Shown: positions 35,337 to 44,005 of the stretch, piece by piece
Layout: the number at the start of each line of letters is the position of its first letter
Numbering within the stretch: the stretch's first letter is position 1
NCBI RefSeq assembly: GCF_003020585.1
Contig: NZ_PXUE01000001.1
Span: 620,001 to 684,000, forward strand
Origin: Chryseobacterium aurantiacum
GTDB taxonomy: Bacteria; Bacteroidota; Bacteroidia; Flavobacteriales; Weeksellaceae
DNA length: 64,000 nucleotides
Direction of reading: 5' to 3'
The notes under the pieces: generated by a model
Database searches by the model: none
What the model was told of the DNA's origin: nothing
Seen by the model: only the letters and a program-made list of their open reading frames with translations
Program-made: the position numbers and the translations under genes

Positions 35337-36609
35337 TGTAAAAGATAGTTTATCTAAGATTAAACTTAGTGTAAAAAATAATAAGACAGTTGTGGAAAAT
35401 TATATTTTCATGACTGTCTTTCAAATTTTAAATTCTTTTTTTTACATTCTTATTTATCCATATTTAATAAGGGTTTTAGGTCCTGCAAATTATGGTATTT
35501 ATGTAGTGGGGGTAAATATTGCTACTTATTTTCAAACAATTATTACGTTTGGATTTGATTTTCCAGCTTTAAAAGAAGTCTCTTTGTCTCATGATAAACC
35601 TTCTGAAATTAGCAAGACATTTTCAGTAGTTTTTTATGCCAAGCTCTTATTATTTTTGCTATCGCTTATTGTTTTTTCCGCGATCATATTTTCAGTACCG
35701 CGACTTTTAGAAAATGGGTTGATTTACTTCCTGTGTTTTTTGAATATTTTTAGTTTTGTTCTCTATCCTCAATGGTATTTCCAAGGATTACAGAGAATGA
35801 AAATAGTAACAATAGTGCAGCTTATCTTTAAAGTTCTTTCTTTACCTTTCATTTTTATTTTTGTAAAGGAAAAAGAAAATATTTTGATATTTACTGCTAT
35901 AACTGTAATATTCAATCTACTATCTTCATTGTATTTATTTTATATTATTTTATATAAAGATAAAGTAAGTGTTGTTAGACCAACTATAGAACAAATAAAG
36001 AAATGGATTAAAATGTCTTCTCCATTTTTTGCATCAAATTCAGTTAATGCTATTAAGCATCAAAGTACAACAACTCTAATTGCAATTTTCTTTTCAACCA
36101 AAGATGTTGCTCTCTATGATTTGGCACTTAAAGTATTTCAGGTTCCCACATTAATTACATCTAACATTAATGGTGCTATTTTTCCAAAAATTGTTGGAAA
36201 TGCAAATTATAGTCTTGTTAAAAAAATTGTGAGATACGAAACCTTAATTGGAATTTTTATTGTTCTATTTTTATTATTCTTTGGCAAGCCTATTATAACA
36301 CTCCTTGGTGGAGCAAATATGCTGGATGCATATCCGTTATTGGTTGCCATAAGTTTTAGTGTTTTTACAATTTTAACAGTAGGAGCTATAATGAGTTTTG
36401 TATTTGTACCTCACGGTTTATATAAAATGGTGGCCTATAATCAAACAATTGCTTTTATAGGATATTCTGCCTTTATTATTTGTGGGTTATTTTTGTTCAA
36501 AAGTATTGTTGTAATGCCGCTAGCTGTAACGTTTTCTTCTTTTTTGGAGATTGGGTTCACTTTTTATATTTTAAATAAATATCGAAAAAAACTGTATAAA
36601 AATGAGTAG
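35323..36609 (+). CDS. wzx: Wzx-type flippase for polysaccharide repeat units
   Basis: A 428-residue membrane protein of the polysaccharide transport (PST/Wzx) group with about twelve hydrophobic helices, for example LNSFFYILIYPYLIRVLGPANYGIYVVG near the N terminus, typical for Wzx. It should flip lipid-linked repeat units from cytoplasm to periplasm. I chose the ATG at 35323 in the overlap with the dehydrogenase gene; two TTG codons just upstream could also serve. It overlaps the acetyltransferase gene by eight bases. Confidence 0.85.
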   Translation: MRDFNVKDSLSKIKLSVKNNKTVVENYIFMTVFQILNSFFYILIYPYLIRVLGPANYGIYVVGVNIATYFQTIITFGFDFPALKEVSLSHDKPSEISKTFSVVFYAKLLLFLLSLIVFSAIIFSVPRLLENGLIYFLCFLNIFSFVLYPQWYFQGLQRMKIVTIVQLIFKVLSLPFIFIFVKEKENILIFTAITVIFNLLSSLYLFYIILYKDKVSVVRPTIEQIKKWIKMSSPFFASNSVNAIKHQSTTTLIAIFFSTKDVALYDLALKVFQVPTLITSNINGAIFPKIVGNANYSLVKKIVRYETLIGIFIVLFLLFFGKPIITLLGGANMLDAYPLLVAISFSVFTILTVGAIMSFVFVPHGLYKMVAYNQTIAFIGYSAFIICGLFLFKSIVVMPLAVTFSSFLEIGFTFYILNKYRKKLYKNE

Positions 36610-37237
36610 ATTATTTTCATATATTAAATCCATATTTGCTGTTGTTATTTTCAAGATTAAATGGAGAAAATTAAATTCTCATAATTTTACAACAGCGAAA
36701 AATTTATTCAATAAGGATAGGGTTAAAATCGGTAGATTTAGTTATGGTCCATTGGAAATTTTCGATTATGGTGAAGAGAATGCAGGCCTTGAAATGGGTA
36801 GTTTTTGTTCTATTGCATTGAATGTTAAATTTATTTTAGGAGGCAATCACTTTACTGATGGACTTTTTTGCTATCCAATAAGCCCAATGCTAATCGATAA
36901 AGGAATTGGATCATATTCTAAGGGAAAAATAAAGATTGGTAATGACTGCTGGATAGGAGTAGGAGCAACAATCCTCTCGGGTGTTGAATTAGGAAACGGT
37001 TGCGTAGTTGCAGCAGGAGCTGTTGTTACAAAGTCATTTCCAAGTTACAGTATTATTGGTGGGAATCCTGCTAAAATTATAAAGAAAAGGTTTGATGAGG
37101 AAACAATAGATTTGTTGGAAAAAAATATCCAGATATATAATAAGGAAACATCTTGGTATAAAGAAAATCATATGCATTTGATGAAAAATGAATGTTATAG
37201 TGATTCGATTAAAAATATTTTAAATGAAAAAATATAA
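36602..37237 (+). CDS. Hexapeptide-repeat acetyltransferase (CatB-like)
   Basis: A 211-residue left-handed beta-helix acyltransferase. The end of the helix carries the xenobiotic-acetyltransferase-like motif IGNDCWIGVGATILSGVELGNGCVVAAGAVVTKSFPSYSIIGGNPAKIIKKRF. It probably O- or N-acetylates a sugar of the repeat unit. It differs from PglD (no N-terminal UDP-binding domain), so it is not the missing bacillosamine N-acetyltransferase by structure. The first 90 residues are very AT-rich and poorly conserved. Confidence 0.85.
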   Translation: MSRLFSYIKSIFAVVIFKIKWRKLNSHNFTTAKNLFNKDRVKIGRFSYGPLEIFDYGEENAGLEMGSFCSIALNVKFILGGNHFTDGLFCYPISPMLIDKGIGSYSKGKIKIGNDCWIGVGATILSGVELGNGCVVAAGAVVTKSFPSYSIIGGNPAKIIKKRFDEETIDLLEKNIQIYNKETSWYKENHMHLMKNECYSDSIKNILNEKI

Positions 37238-37259
37238 GTTAAAAACTTATTGATAGCAA

Positions 37260-38378
37260 ATGGATATTCCAATTCTGATTATTTATATTTCATCTATATT
37301 TCTTTTGATTTTTTTAAATAAAAGCATTAAAAAATCATTTGGAGGAATATATATTATTACCGTTTTTTGTTATCTTATTGCCTCAAGAAGTGATAAAGTT
37401 CCAGATACACTTATGTATTTGGCATATTTTAATGATGAGGATACTAACTTTGGATATTACAGAGCTATCACTGGTTTTGAAGAAGGATTTCGTTTTTTTA
37501 CTAAAATTATTAAAACATTTACAGAGGATAGTAATATATATATGGGAGCTATATGTATATTAAATATGCTAGTAATTAATTATTCATCAAAGAGAATAAT
37601 AAATAACTATAATTTAGAATGGGGGGGAGAAAGTAATAAGAAAATTATTTATTTTTCGTCATTATTACTATTACTCTATATATCTTTTTTTGGAATTTAT
37701 GTTAATGCAATTGTATTACGTGTAGGAATGGCATATTCAATTATCTATTATGCCGCTTCTATAGCATTGGATCCTCAGAAAAAAGGGTATTCGAAATATA
37801 TTATTATTGCTTTTTTGCTTTTTGTTGCTTATTTAATGCATTCAACGGCCTTTATTTTGGGAGCTATTATACTGTCTGTTTTAATGTTTTCAAAACAACT
37901 AAAAAGAGAAACATACATTATTACTTTAATTTTAATATTCCTTGTTTATTTTCTTAATTTATCAACCTCAATAGGAATATATTTATTTAAGATTATAGGA
38001 TCAGGAGACTCAGCTTTTGCTGCTAAACTTGATGGGTATTCCTCTGGATTTGGAGCTTTAAAATCAGAAGGATTCTCACTCAAATTTTTATTTTTTTGGA
38101 GTATGTCTTTCGTTTTATCTTTAAATAAAAAAGAAAATAAAATATATTATAAACTATTAAATATTTTGATCATTGGAGTTTTAATCCATTCTTTATTTAG
38201 ATCTATATTATTGGTCGAGAGGATTACAGATTATTTTACTTTTTACTCCTTTATTCTTTTTTATTTATTTTTATCAAGTAAAAAAAATCTTTTATTTGAA
38301 TTTTTATTATTACTTGTAATTGTTGTATGCCAATTGATTTTTATTTTAAGAATTACAAATCTCGAATTAATTGCATAA
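37260..38378 (+). CDS. wzy: EpsG-family Wzy-like polymerase
   Basis: A 372-residue membrane protein with about ten hydrophobic helices, matching the EpsG group of polysaccharide polymerases: ASRSDKVPDTLMYLAYF in a loop (around residues 40-56), GFEEGFRFF, then ATAFILGAI with HSTA before helices. It is probably the polymerase that joins repeat units in the periplasm. Recognition is by topology and the EpsG-like RxxxxxPDTxxY loop, so the call is moderate. The region is very AT-rich compared with the outer parts of the locus. Confidence 0.72.
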   Translation: MDIPILIIYISSIFLLIFLNKSIKKSFGGIYIITVFCYLIASRSDKVPDTLMYLAYFNDEDTNFGYYRAITGFEEGFRFFTKIIKTFTEDSNIYMGAICILNMLVINYSSKRIINNYNLEWGGESNKKIIYFSSLLLLLYISFFGIYVNAIVLRVGMAYSIIYYAASIALDPQKKGYSKYIIIAFLLFVAYLMHSTAFILGAIILSVLMFSKQLKRETYIITLILIFLVYFLNLSTSIGIYLFKIIGSGDSAFAAKLDGYSSGFGALKSEGFSLKFLFFWSMSFVLSLNKKENKIYYKLLNILIIGVLIHSLFRSILLVERITDYFTFYSFILFYLFLSSKKNLLFEFLLLLVIVVCQLIFILRITNLELIA

Positions 38379-38493
38379 TTATTTTAAGTAGAATAAATTA
38401 ATATGATAAGAAATAGTAAACTTTTATTGAATAGCATAATAAAACATTCTAATAGCTCATTTATTTAAACCTTATCTTAATAAATAAATATAT

Positions 38494-39345
38494 ATGAAGT
38501 TAAGTATTATTATAGTTACATATAATTCATCGTCTTTAATAAAAACCTGTTTACAATCAGTTTTTAAATTTAATGATATTGGTGATCAACTTGAAGTAAT
38601 AATAGTTGATAATAATAGTGGTGATTTTAATGAACTAAGTGAAATAGTTACAAAAGAATTTTCAAATGTTAAATTAATTAGCAATGCAGAAAATAAAGGA
38701 TATGGGCAGGGGAATAATGTTGGGGTAAGGAATTCGACAGGTGATACTATTCTAATTATGAATCCTGATGTAATTTTATTTAAACCAATTTTTAATTCGA
38801 TTCTTTCCACTTTCACTGCCAACCCAGAGACTCTTTTAATAGGCATGAAGCAGTATGAAACAACAAATAAATTAGGGCAATCTTTTCTTATGTTGAATTC
38901 ATCACCAATAGATTTATTTATTCATAAAATATGTAAAAAAATAGATTTTTATAGCTCAAAAATGTTTTGTTTTTCTGGAGCCTGTTTTGCAATTAGTAAA
39001 GATGCTTTTACAAAGGTGGGAATGTTTGATGAAAATATCTTTTTATATAGCGAAGAGCGCGATTTACATTACAGATTGTTGAAGTTGAATGGATCAATTA
39101 TTTATAAAAAAGATTTAGGATATATTCATCCAGTAGAAGATAGAGGATTTAATGTTACTTCAATTATTCGTGCAATGAAGTCATTGATATATGTGAATGA
39201 GAAAAGTGGGAGGTCTAAAGATGTAACAATACAAAATGAATTGAATATCTATAAGGTTCTTAAACTAAAAGCAAGACTATTGGGTAGAAAAAATGAAGTT
39301 GATCAACTTGATTTAGTAATACAAGGAATAAAAAATATGAATTAG
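38494..39345 (+). CDS. GT2-family glycosyltransferase
   Basis: A 283-residue GT-A enzyme. The N terminus is MKLSIIIVTYNSSSLIKTCLQS, with the nucleotide-sugar signature LILMNPDVILF (about 86-95, DxD-like NPDV) and a later FDENIFLYSEERDLHYRL that resembles the ED motif of rhamnosyltransferase-like GT2. It should transfer one sugar to the growing lipid-linked repeat. It lies in a more spaced part of the locus (gaps of 115 and 104 bases), and the first and last genes around it are very AT-rich. Confidence 0.88.
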   Translation: MKLSIIIVTYNSSSLIKTCLQSVFKFNDIGDQLEVIIVDNNSGDFNELSEIVTKEFSNVKLISNAENKGYGQGNNVGVRNSTGDTILIMNPDVILFKPIFNSILSTFTANPETLLIGMKQYETTNKLGQSFLMLNSSPIDLFIHKICKKIDFYSSKMFCFSGACFAISKDAFTKVGMFDENIFLYSEERDLHYRLLKLNGSIIYKKDLGYIHPVEDRGFNVTSIIRAMKSLIYVNEKSGRSKDVTIQNELNIYKVLKLKARLLGRKNEVDQLDLVIQGIKNMN

Positions 39346-39449
39346 TTTATAAACGAAATTAATATTTAAGGAGTTATTAATCCAGAGATCAAATCAAAAA
39401 TAAATGACTAGATAAAATTTAAAATAATCTTATCAAAGTGCAAAAACAA

Positions 39450-40667
39450 ATGGAAAAAAAACATAACGAAACATCTTTAACAAAGTCAGAAAATCATAAG
39501 GCTAAGATAGTACACCTTTGTTTATCATGTTTTTATATTGATGATTTTTCTTATCAGGAAAATATGTTACCAAAGTATCATAAAGAGATGGGATATGATG
39601 TTACTGTAATAGCATCATTGGTATCATTTGATAGTAATGGTAAACCGTGCATACTTCCATCCGGAGGAGAATATATGGCAAAAGACGGCTATAAGGTTGT
39701 AAGATTAGATTATAAAAAACCATTTCATAAATTGAATAGTTTTATTAGAATCTATGATAACCTCATGAAATATATTGTAGAAGAAGCTCCGGATATTTTA
39801 TTTATTCATGATTATTCTTTTATGGATATCCTGCCAGTAATGGAATATGCCAAAAAAAATAATGTGACAGTTTATTCTGATTGCCACACAGACTATATTA
39901 ACAGTGCAAAATCTTGGGTTTCTAAGAATATTTTTCACCACTTAATATGGAGATTGATAGGAAAAAAAATAAAAAATGATATCAAATTTTTCTATGGGGT
40001 TACTCCTCTTCGATGTGATTTCCTGAAAGATGCATATCAGTTACCGGATGAAAAAATAAAGTTCTTGAGAATGGGGGTTGACGACCACAAATTACAGGAA
40101 CTCATTAATAGCAATGTAGGAGTTAATCTTAGAAAAGAATTACGAATAGAAGATGATGAATTTGTTATTCTAACAGGTGGTAAAATTGACTTCCAGAAAA
40201 ATATTCATCTTGTTTTAGAAGCGGTAAGGAATATCAAAAATTCGAATAAAAAGTTTAAGTTGGTTGTTTTTGGGGTAATTGCTCCGGAAAGTAAAGAGAT
40301 GATAGACCAACTTTTAGACTCTGAAAATATAATATTCGTGGGGTGGCTTTCTCAAGAGAAAATCTTAGATTATTTGCTGATGTCTGACCTAATTATTTTT
40401 CCGGGAACCCATTCAGTTCTGTGGGAGCAGGCAGTAGGGGCAGGCAAACCTGCTATTTTCAAATATTGGGATGGGATGACCCACGTAGATATTGGTGGAA
40501 ATTGTCGTTTCTTGAGAAATGAATCCATAGAAGAAATAGAAAAGGTACTTATAGAAATTCTTAATGATCCTGATGTATATAAAAATATGCTAGAGAAAGC
40601 TAATTCACCACTAGCAAAAGAATTCTATTATTCTGTAATTTCGAAAAAATCTATTGAATTATGCTAA
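39450..40667 (+). CDS. GT4-family glycosyltransferase
   Basis: A 405-residue retaining glycosyltransferase of the GT-B fold. Visible are the N-terminal domain (HLCLSCFYIDDFSYQENMLPKYH), the ILTGGKIDFQKNIHLVLEAV start of the second domain (about 240) and IIFPGTHSVLWEQAVGAGKPAIFKYWDG with the Glu of the EX7E pattern. I prefer the ATG at 39450 to a GTG at 39438. The linked sugar is unknown. Its end overlaps the next gene by seven bases. Confidence 0.87.
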   Translation: MEKKHNETSLTKSENHKAKIVHLCLSCFYIDDFSYQENMLPKYHKEMGYDVTVIASLVSFDSNGKPCILPSGGEYMAKDGYKVVRLDYKKPFHKLNSFIRIYDNLMKYIVEEAPDILFIHDYSFMDILPVMEYAKKNNVTVYSDCHTDYINSAKSWVSKNIFHHLIWRLIGKKIKNDIKFFYGVTPLRCDFLKDAYQLPDEKIKFLRMGVDDHKLQELINSNVGVNLRKELRIEDDEFVILTGGKIDFQKNIHLVLEAVRNIKNSNKKFKLVVFGVIAPESKEMIDQLLDSENIIFVGWLSQEKILDYLLMSDLIIFPGTHSVLWEQAVGAGKPAIFKYWDGMTHVDIGGNCRFLRNESIEEIEKVLIEILNDPDVYKNMLEKANSPLAKEFYYSVISKKSIELC

Positions 40668-41278
40668 ACAAAATTGAATACTACTGGTCTAAACTTTTGA
40701 AAAAAATTAGATTTAAGGCTGTTGTTGATTCTCAGATTCACAAAACGTCTAAGGTGAGTGCTGGCAGCCAGGTTGTAGGTTCTACAATTGGTAAACATTC
40801 AGATGTAGGATACGATTGTGTTATTATTAACTCTTCAATAGGAGCTTTTTGTTCACTAGGTGCAAATATCATTATCGGAGGCCCGCCCCATACATTAGAT
40901 TGGGTTTCTACCTCTCCGGTTTTTAATGAAAATAAAGATCATCTTCCACAAAAATTTGCATATCATAAGTTTTCATTAGATACCTCTACGAAGGTTGGTA
41001 ATGATGTTTGGATTGGAAATAATGTTCTCATAAAAGCTAATGTTACCATTGGAGACGGAGCTGTTTTAGGTATGGGAAGTGTGGTGACAAAAAATGTAGG
41101 ACCCTATGAAATATGGGGAGGTAATCCGGCAAGAATGATTAGAAAGAGATTTGATGATGATGTCATAGAGAAATTACTCGATACAAAATGGTGGGAATGG
41201 GATGATAAAGCTATAAAGGAATCAGGTCATTTATTTAATGATGTAAAAGCCTTTATAGAAAAAAAAGGTTCTCATTAA
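40661..41278 (+). CDS. Hexapeptide-repeat acyltransferase
   Basis: A 205-residue left-handed beta-helix acyltransferase with the same C-terminal signature type as the CatB-like protein at 36602: VGNDVWIGNNVLIKANVTIGDGAVLGMGSVVTKNVGPYEIWGGNPARMIRKRF. The N-terminal repeat region is different from the first. It may acetylate a sugar of the repeat unit. It overlaps the GT4 gene, and a hairpin (GTTCTC at 41268 with GAGAAC at 41280) covers its stop codon. Confidence 0.86.
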   Translation: MLNKIEYYWSKLLKKIRFKAVVDSQIHKTSKVSAGSQVVGSTIGKHSDVGYDCVIINSSIGAFCSLGANIIIGGPPHTLDWVSTSPVFNENKDHLPQKFAYHKFSLDTSTKVGNDVWIGNNVLIKANVTIGDGAVLGMGSVVTKNVGPYEIWGGNPARMIRKRFDDDVIEKLLDTKWWEWDDKAIKESGHLFNDVKAFIEKKGSH

Positions 41279-41285
41279 CGAGAAC
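41268..41285 (+). terminator. Weak hairpin at end of acyltransferase gene
   Basis: GTTCTC (41268-41273) pairs with GAGAAC (41280-41285) around a six-base loop containing the stop codon TAA. There is no T run, so it may only slow transcription. Confidence 0.35.
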
Positions 41286-41444
41286 AATATTAATAAGCTA
41301 TCAGAAAAGTTTCTATTCAATATAAAGGCTTAATATTTTTTGATTCTTTAGAAAGGGAACAGGTTTTGTAGTAAAAAAAAAGAGGTGTTTTTCTATAATT
41401 AATTTATAACCTCTTAATGTTTTAGAATTTATAATGTAAATCGC

Positions 41445-41452
41445 TAATTTTG
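41445..41452 (+). promoter_or_regulatory. -7 element upstream of wbpG-like gene
   Basis: TAATTTTG matches TAnnTTTG and lies 11 bases before the ATG at 41464. With the 185-base gap before it, this may start a second transcript covering the acetamidino and FucNAc modules. Confidence 0.6.
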
Positions 41453-41463
41453 CAAAAAAATAA

Positions 41464-42612
41464 ATGGAAATAAAAAAGCACGAAGTCCAGGTATGTACCA
41501 ACTGTATTATGGACAGTACAGACGAATCTATTATCTTTGACGAAAAAGGAATGTGTGACTACTGTCACAATTACTATAATAATATTTTACCTTATTGGCA
41601 TCCCAACGAACAAGGAGAAGCCGAAATACAAAAAGTTATTGATAAAATAAAAGCAGAAGGAAAAGGCAAGGACCACGATTGTATTATTGGTATTTCCGGT
41701 GGTCTGGATAGTTCTTTCCTTGTACATCTTGCTGTGAAAAAATGGGGACTAAGACCACTTCTTTACCACGTAGATGCCGGTTGGAACTCAGATGTATCAA
41801 CCAATAATATCAAAAACCTTGTTGACGGACTTGGGGTAGACCTATATACAGATGTTATTAATTGGGAAGAAATGAAAGATCTTCAAAGAGCTTTTATTAA
41901 ATCTCAGGTTCCAGACATTGATACCCCACAAGACTTGGTGTTTTTCTCATCACTTTATAACTATTGTGCCAAAAATGGTATCAAATATATCCTTACAGGA
42001 GGAAACTTTTCTACCGAATGCGTAAGAGAACCTTTAGCTTGGGGTGCTTACTATCAAACTGATATGAAGTATGTGAGTGATATCCATAAAAAGTTTGGAA
42101 GCAGAAAACTTAAAACTTTCCCAACATGTGATATCTTCAAGTATAAAATTCAATACAGATTGATCAATGGTGTTAGAGTAGTAAAGCCTTTGGATCATGT
42201 TAAGTTTCTTAAGAAAGAAGCGGAAGATCTGTTGGAAAATGAATATGGATGGCAACGCTACAAACACAAGCATCACGAGTCTAGATTTACAAGATGGTAT
42301 GAGGCTTTTTGGTTACCAAGAAAGTTTGGTTTTGACAAAAGAAAGAACCACTTGTCATCTTTAGTTTTAACAGGACAAATGACAAGAGAAGATGCTTTAA
42401 AAAGAGTTTCCTCTCCAGAATTACCAGAAGATGAGTTGATGAAAGAATTCGAATATGTAGCTAAAAAACTAGATTTTACTACAGAAGAATTATGGTCATA
42501 CTTCAATGGTCAGAATAAGAACTTTATGGATTATAAGAATAACTATAAACTTATTCAGCTAGGAACAAAGGTAATGCAGATGTTAGGATTAGAAAAAAGA
42601 GCATTCAAATAA
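41464..42612 (+). CDS. wbpG: N-acetyl sugar amidotransferase (WbpG/PseA type)
   Basis: A 382-residue enzyme that transfers ammonia to turn an N-acetyl group of a sugar nucleotide into an acetamidino group. It shows two Cys pairs for zinc, CTNC (11-14) and CDYC (31-34), then the PP-loop GISGGLDSSFL (77-87) that binds ATP, and the remaining ATP-PPase domain including FPTCDIFKYKI. It works with HisH- and HisF-like partners, whose genes follow within 2 bases and with a 7-base overlap. This three-gene set is known from P. aeruginosa and from legionaminic-acid pathways. Which sugar is modified here is not certain. Confidence 0.92.
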   Translation: MEIKKHEVQVCTNCIMDSTDESIIFDEKGMCDYCHNYYNNILPYWHPNEQGEAEIQKVIDKIKAEGKGKDHDCIIGISGGLDSSFLVHLAVKKWGLRPLLYHVDAGWNSDVSTNNIKNLVDGLGVDLYTDVINWEEMKDLQRAFIKSQVPDIDTPQDLVFFSSLYNYCAKNGIKYILTGGNFSTECVREPLAWGAYYQTDMKYVSDIHKKFGSRKLKTFPTCDIFKYKIQYRLINGVRVVKPLDHVKFLKKEAEDLLENEYGWQRYKHKHHESRFTRWYEAFWLPRKFGFDKRKNHLSSLVLTGQMTREDALKRVSSPELPEDELMKEFEYVAKKLDFTTEELWSYFNGQNKNFMDYKNNYKLIQLGTKVMQMLGLEKRAFK

Positions 42613-42613
42613 A

Positions 42614-43231
42614 ATGGTAACAATAATAGATTATGGTGTAGGTAATATTAATGCTTTTTTAAATATTTTTAAACAGCTTAATATTCCTGCAGCAACAGCC
42701 AAAAAAGTAGAAGATCTGGAACAGGCAACTAAACTTATTCTTCCCGGTGTTGGGCATTTTGATTATGCCATGCAACGATTTAATGACTCTGGGATGAAAG
42801 ATAAGGTAAATGAGTTGGTTCTAGAAAAAAAACTTCCTGTAGTAGGGGTTTGCGTAGGAATGCAAATGATGGCTAAAGGTAGTGATGAAGGAAATTTAGA
42901 AGGGCTGGGCTGGGTAGATGCCCATGTTCATAAATTTGATGCTGCACAGGTTTCTGCCAAACTACCATTGCCTCACATGGGATGGAATGATATACAGTTA
43001 ACCAAAGAAACTCCACTATTACAAGATCTAGATGAAAATCCAAGATATTATTTTCTGCATTCATATTATTTTAAATGTGAAAATAATGATGATATCATTG
43101 CAGAAACTGATTATGGAATAAAGTTTACAAGTGCTATCAATCATAAAAATATATTTGGTGCTCAGTTTCATCCAGAAAAAAGTCATCATTTTGGTATTCA
43201 GTTATTAAAGAATTTTGCAGAAAAATGTTAA
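42614..43231 (+). CDS. hisH: HisH-like glutaminase (amidotransferase module)
   Basis: A 205-residue class I glutaminase that releases ammonia from glutamine. The catalytic triad is Cys80 (GVCVGMQMM), His186 and Glu188 (GAQFHPEKSHHFG). It starts two bases after wbpG and overlaps the hisF-like gene by seven bases, so the three products are made together. It is a paralogue of histidine-biosynthetic HisH, placed here in sugar modification because of this context. Confidence 0.92.
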   Translation: MVTIIDYGVGNINAFLNIFKQLNIPAATAKKVEDLEQATKLILPGVGHFDYAMQRFNDSGMKDKVNELVLEKKLPVVGVCVGMQMMAKGSDEGNLEGLGWVDAHVHKFDAAQVSAKLPLPHMGWNDIQLTKETPLLQDLDENPRYYFLHSYYFKCENNDDIIAETDYGIKFTSAINHKNIFGAQFHPEKSHHFGIQLLKNFAEKC

Positions 43232-43995
43232 GACCACGTATTATACCATGCCTTTTAGTTCATGACAAGGGCCTTGTAAAAACAGAAAACTTCAAAAAAC
43301 CAAGATATCTTGGAGATCCTATGAACGCAGTAAGGATTTTCAATGAAAAGGAAGTTGATGAAATTATCATTCTAGACATTGATGCCACTGCAGAAGGACG
43401 CGGACCTGATTTCAAAATGATAGAACATTGGGCTGAAGAATGCAGAATGCCATTGTGCTATGGAGGAGGAGTAACTACAGTAGAACAGGCTCAAAGAATT
43501 TTTTCATTAGGAGTAGAAAAAATAGCATTCAGTAGTGGTGCATTGAAAAACCCTCAACTCATTAAAGAAATTTCAGATAAAGTAGGAAGCCAAAGTGTAG
43601 TAGTAGTACTAGATGTTAAGAAAAAACTATTTGGTGGCTATGAAGTTTATACCCATAACGGGAAAAAATCTACAGGAAAATCCCCTTTTGAACTCATTAA
43701 AGAATTTGAGAGACTAGGTGCTGGAGAAATCGTTATTAATTCTATTGACAACGATGGTGTTATGAAAGGATATGACATGAAACTGATGGAAACAGCAAGA
43801 AAAGAGACTACATTGCCAATGACCGCTATTGGTGGTGCAGGAACAATGGATGATGTGGGACAGCTAATTAATAAATTTGGTATAATAGGAGCTTCAGCAG
43901 GTAGTCTTTTTGTTTATAAAGGTAAACTCAAAGCTGTATTGATCAATTATCCAAATTTTAAGGAAAAAGAAGAAATTATAAAGCAGTACTTTTAA
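43225..43995 (+). CDS. hisF: HisF-like protein of acetamidino modification (HisF2/AglZ type)
   Basis: A 256-residue TIM-barrel homologue of HisF. The true HisF starts with an IACLDVKDG motif whose Asp11 is catalytic; here the motif is RIIPCLLVHDKG, so position 11 is Leu. The second catalytic residue, Asp130, is kept (VVVVLDVKKK, Asp at 130). The loss of Asp11 argues against imidazole-glycerol-phosphate synthesis and for the HisF2-type role as ammonia channel or scaffold with HisH and WbpG. It overlaps the hisH-like gene by seven bases and lies ten bases before the capE-like gene. Confidence 0.92.
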   Translation: MLRPRIIPCLLVHDKGLVKTENFKKPRYLGDPMNAVRIFNEKEVDEIIILDIDATAEGRGPDFKMIEHWAEECRMPLCYGGGVTTVEQAQRIFSLGVEKIAFSSGALKNPQLIKEISDKVGSQSVVVVLDVKKKLFGGYEVYTHNGKKSTGKSPFELIKEFERLGAGEIVINSIDNDGVMKGYDMKLMETARKETTLPMTAIGGAGTMDDVGQLINKFGIIGASAGSLFVYKGKLKAVLINYPNFKEKEEIIKQYF

Positions 43996-44005
43996 GGAAT
44001 ACCGT

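Noticed and set aside
36602..41278. The two hexapeptide acyltransferases as recent duplicates
   Set aside because: Only the C-terminal signature is alike; the N-terminal parts differ, so they are family members rather than a recent duplication.
42614..43995. hisH and hisF as part of a histidine biosynthesis operon
   Set aside because: No other his gene is near, WbpG precedes them in one translational unit, and HisF lacks Asp11.
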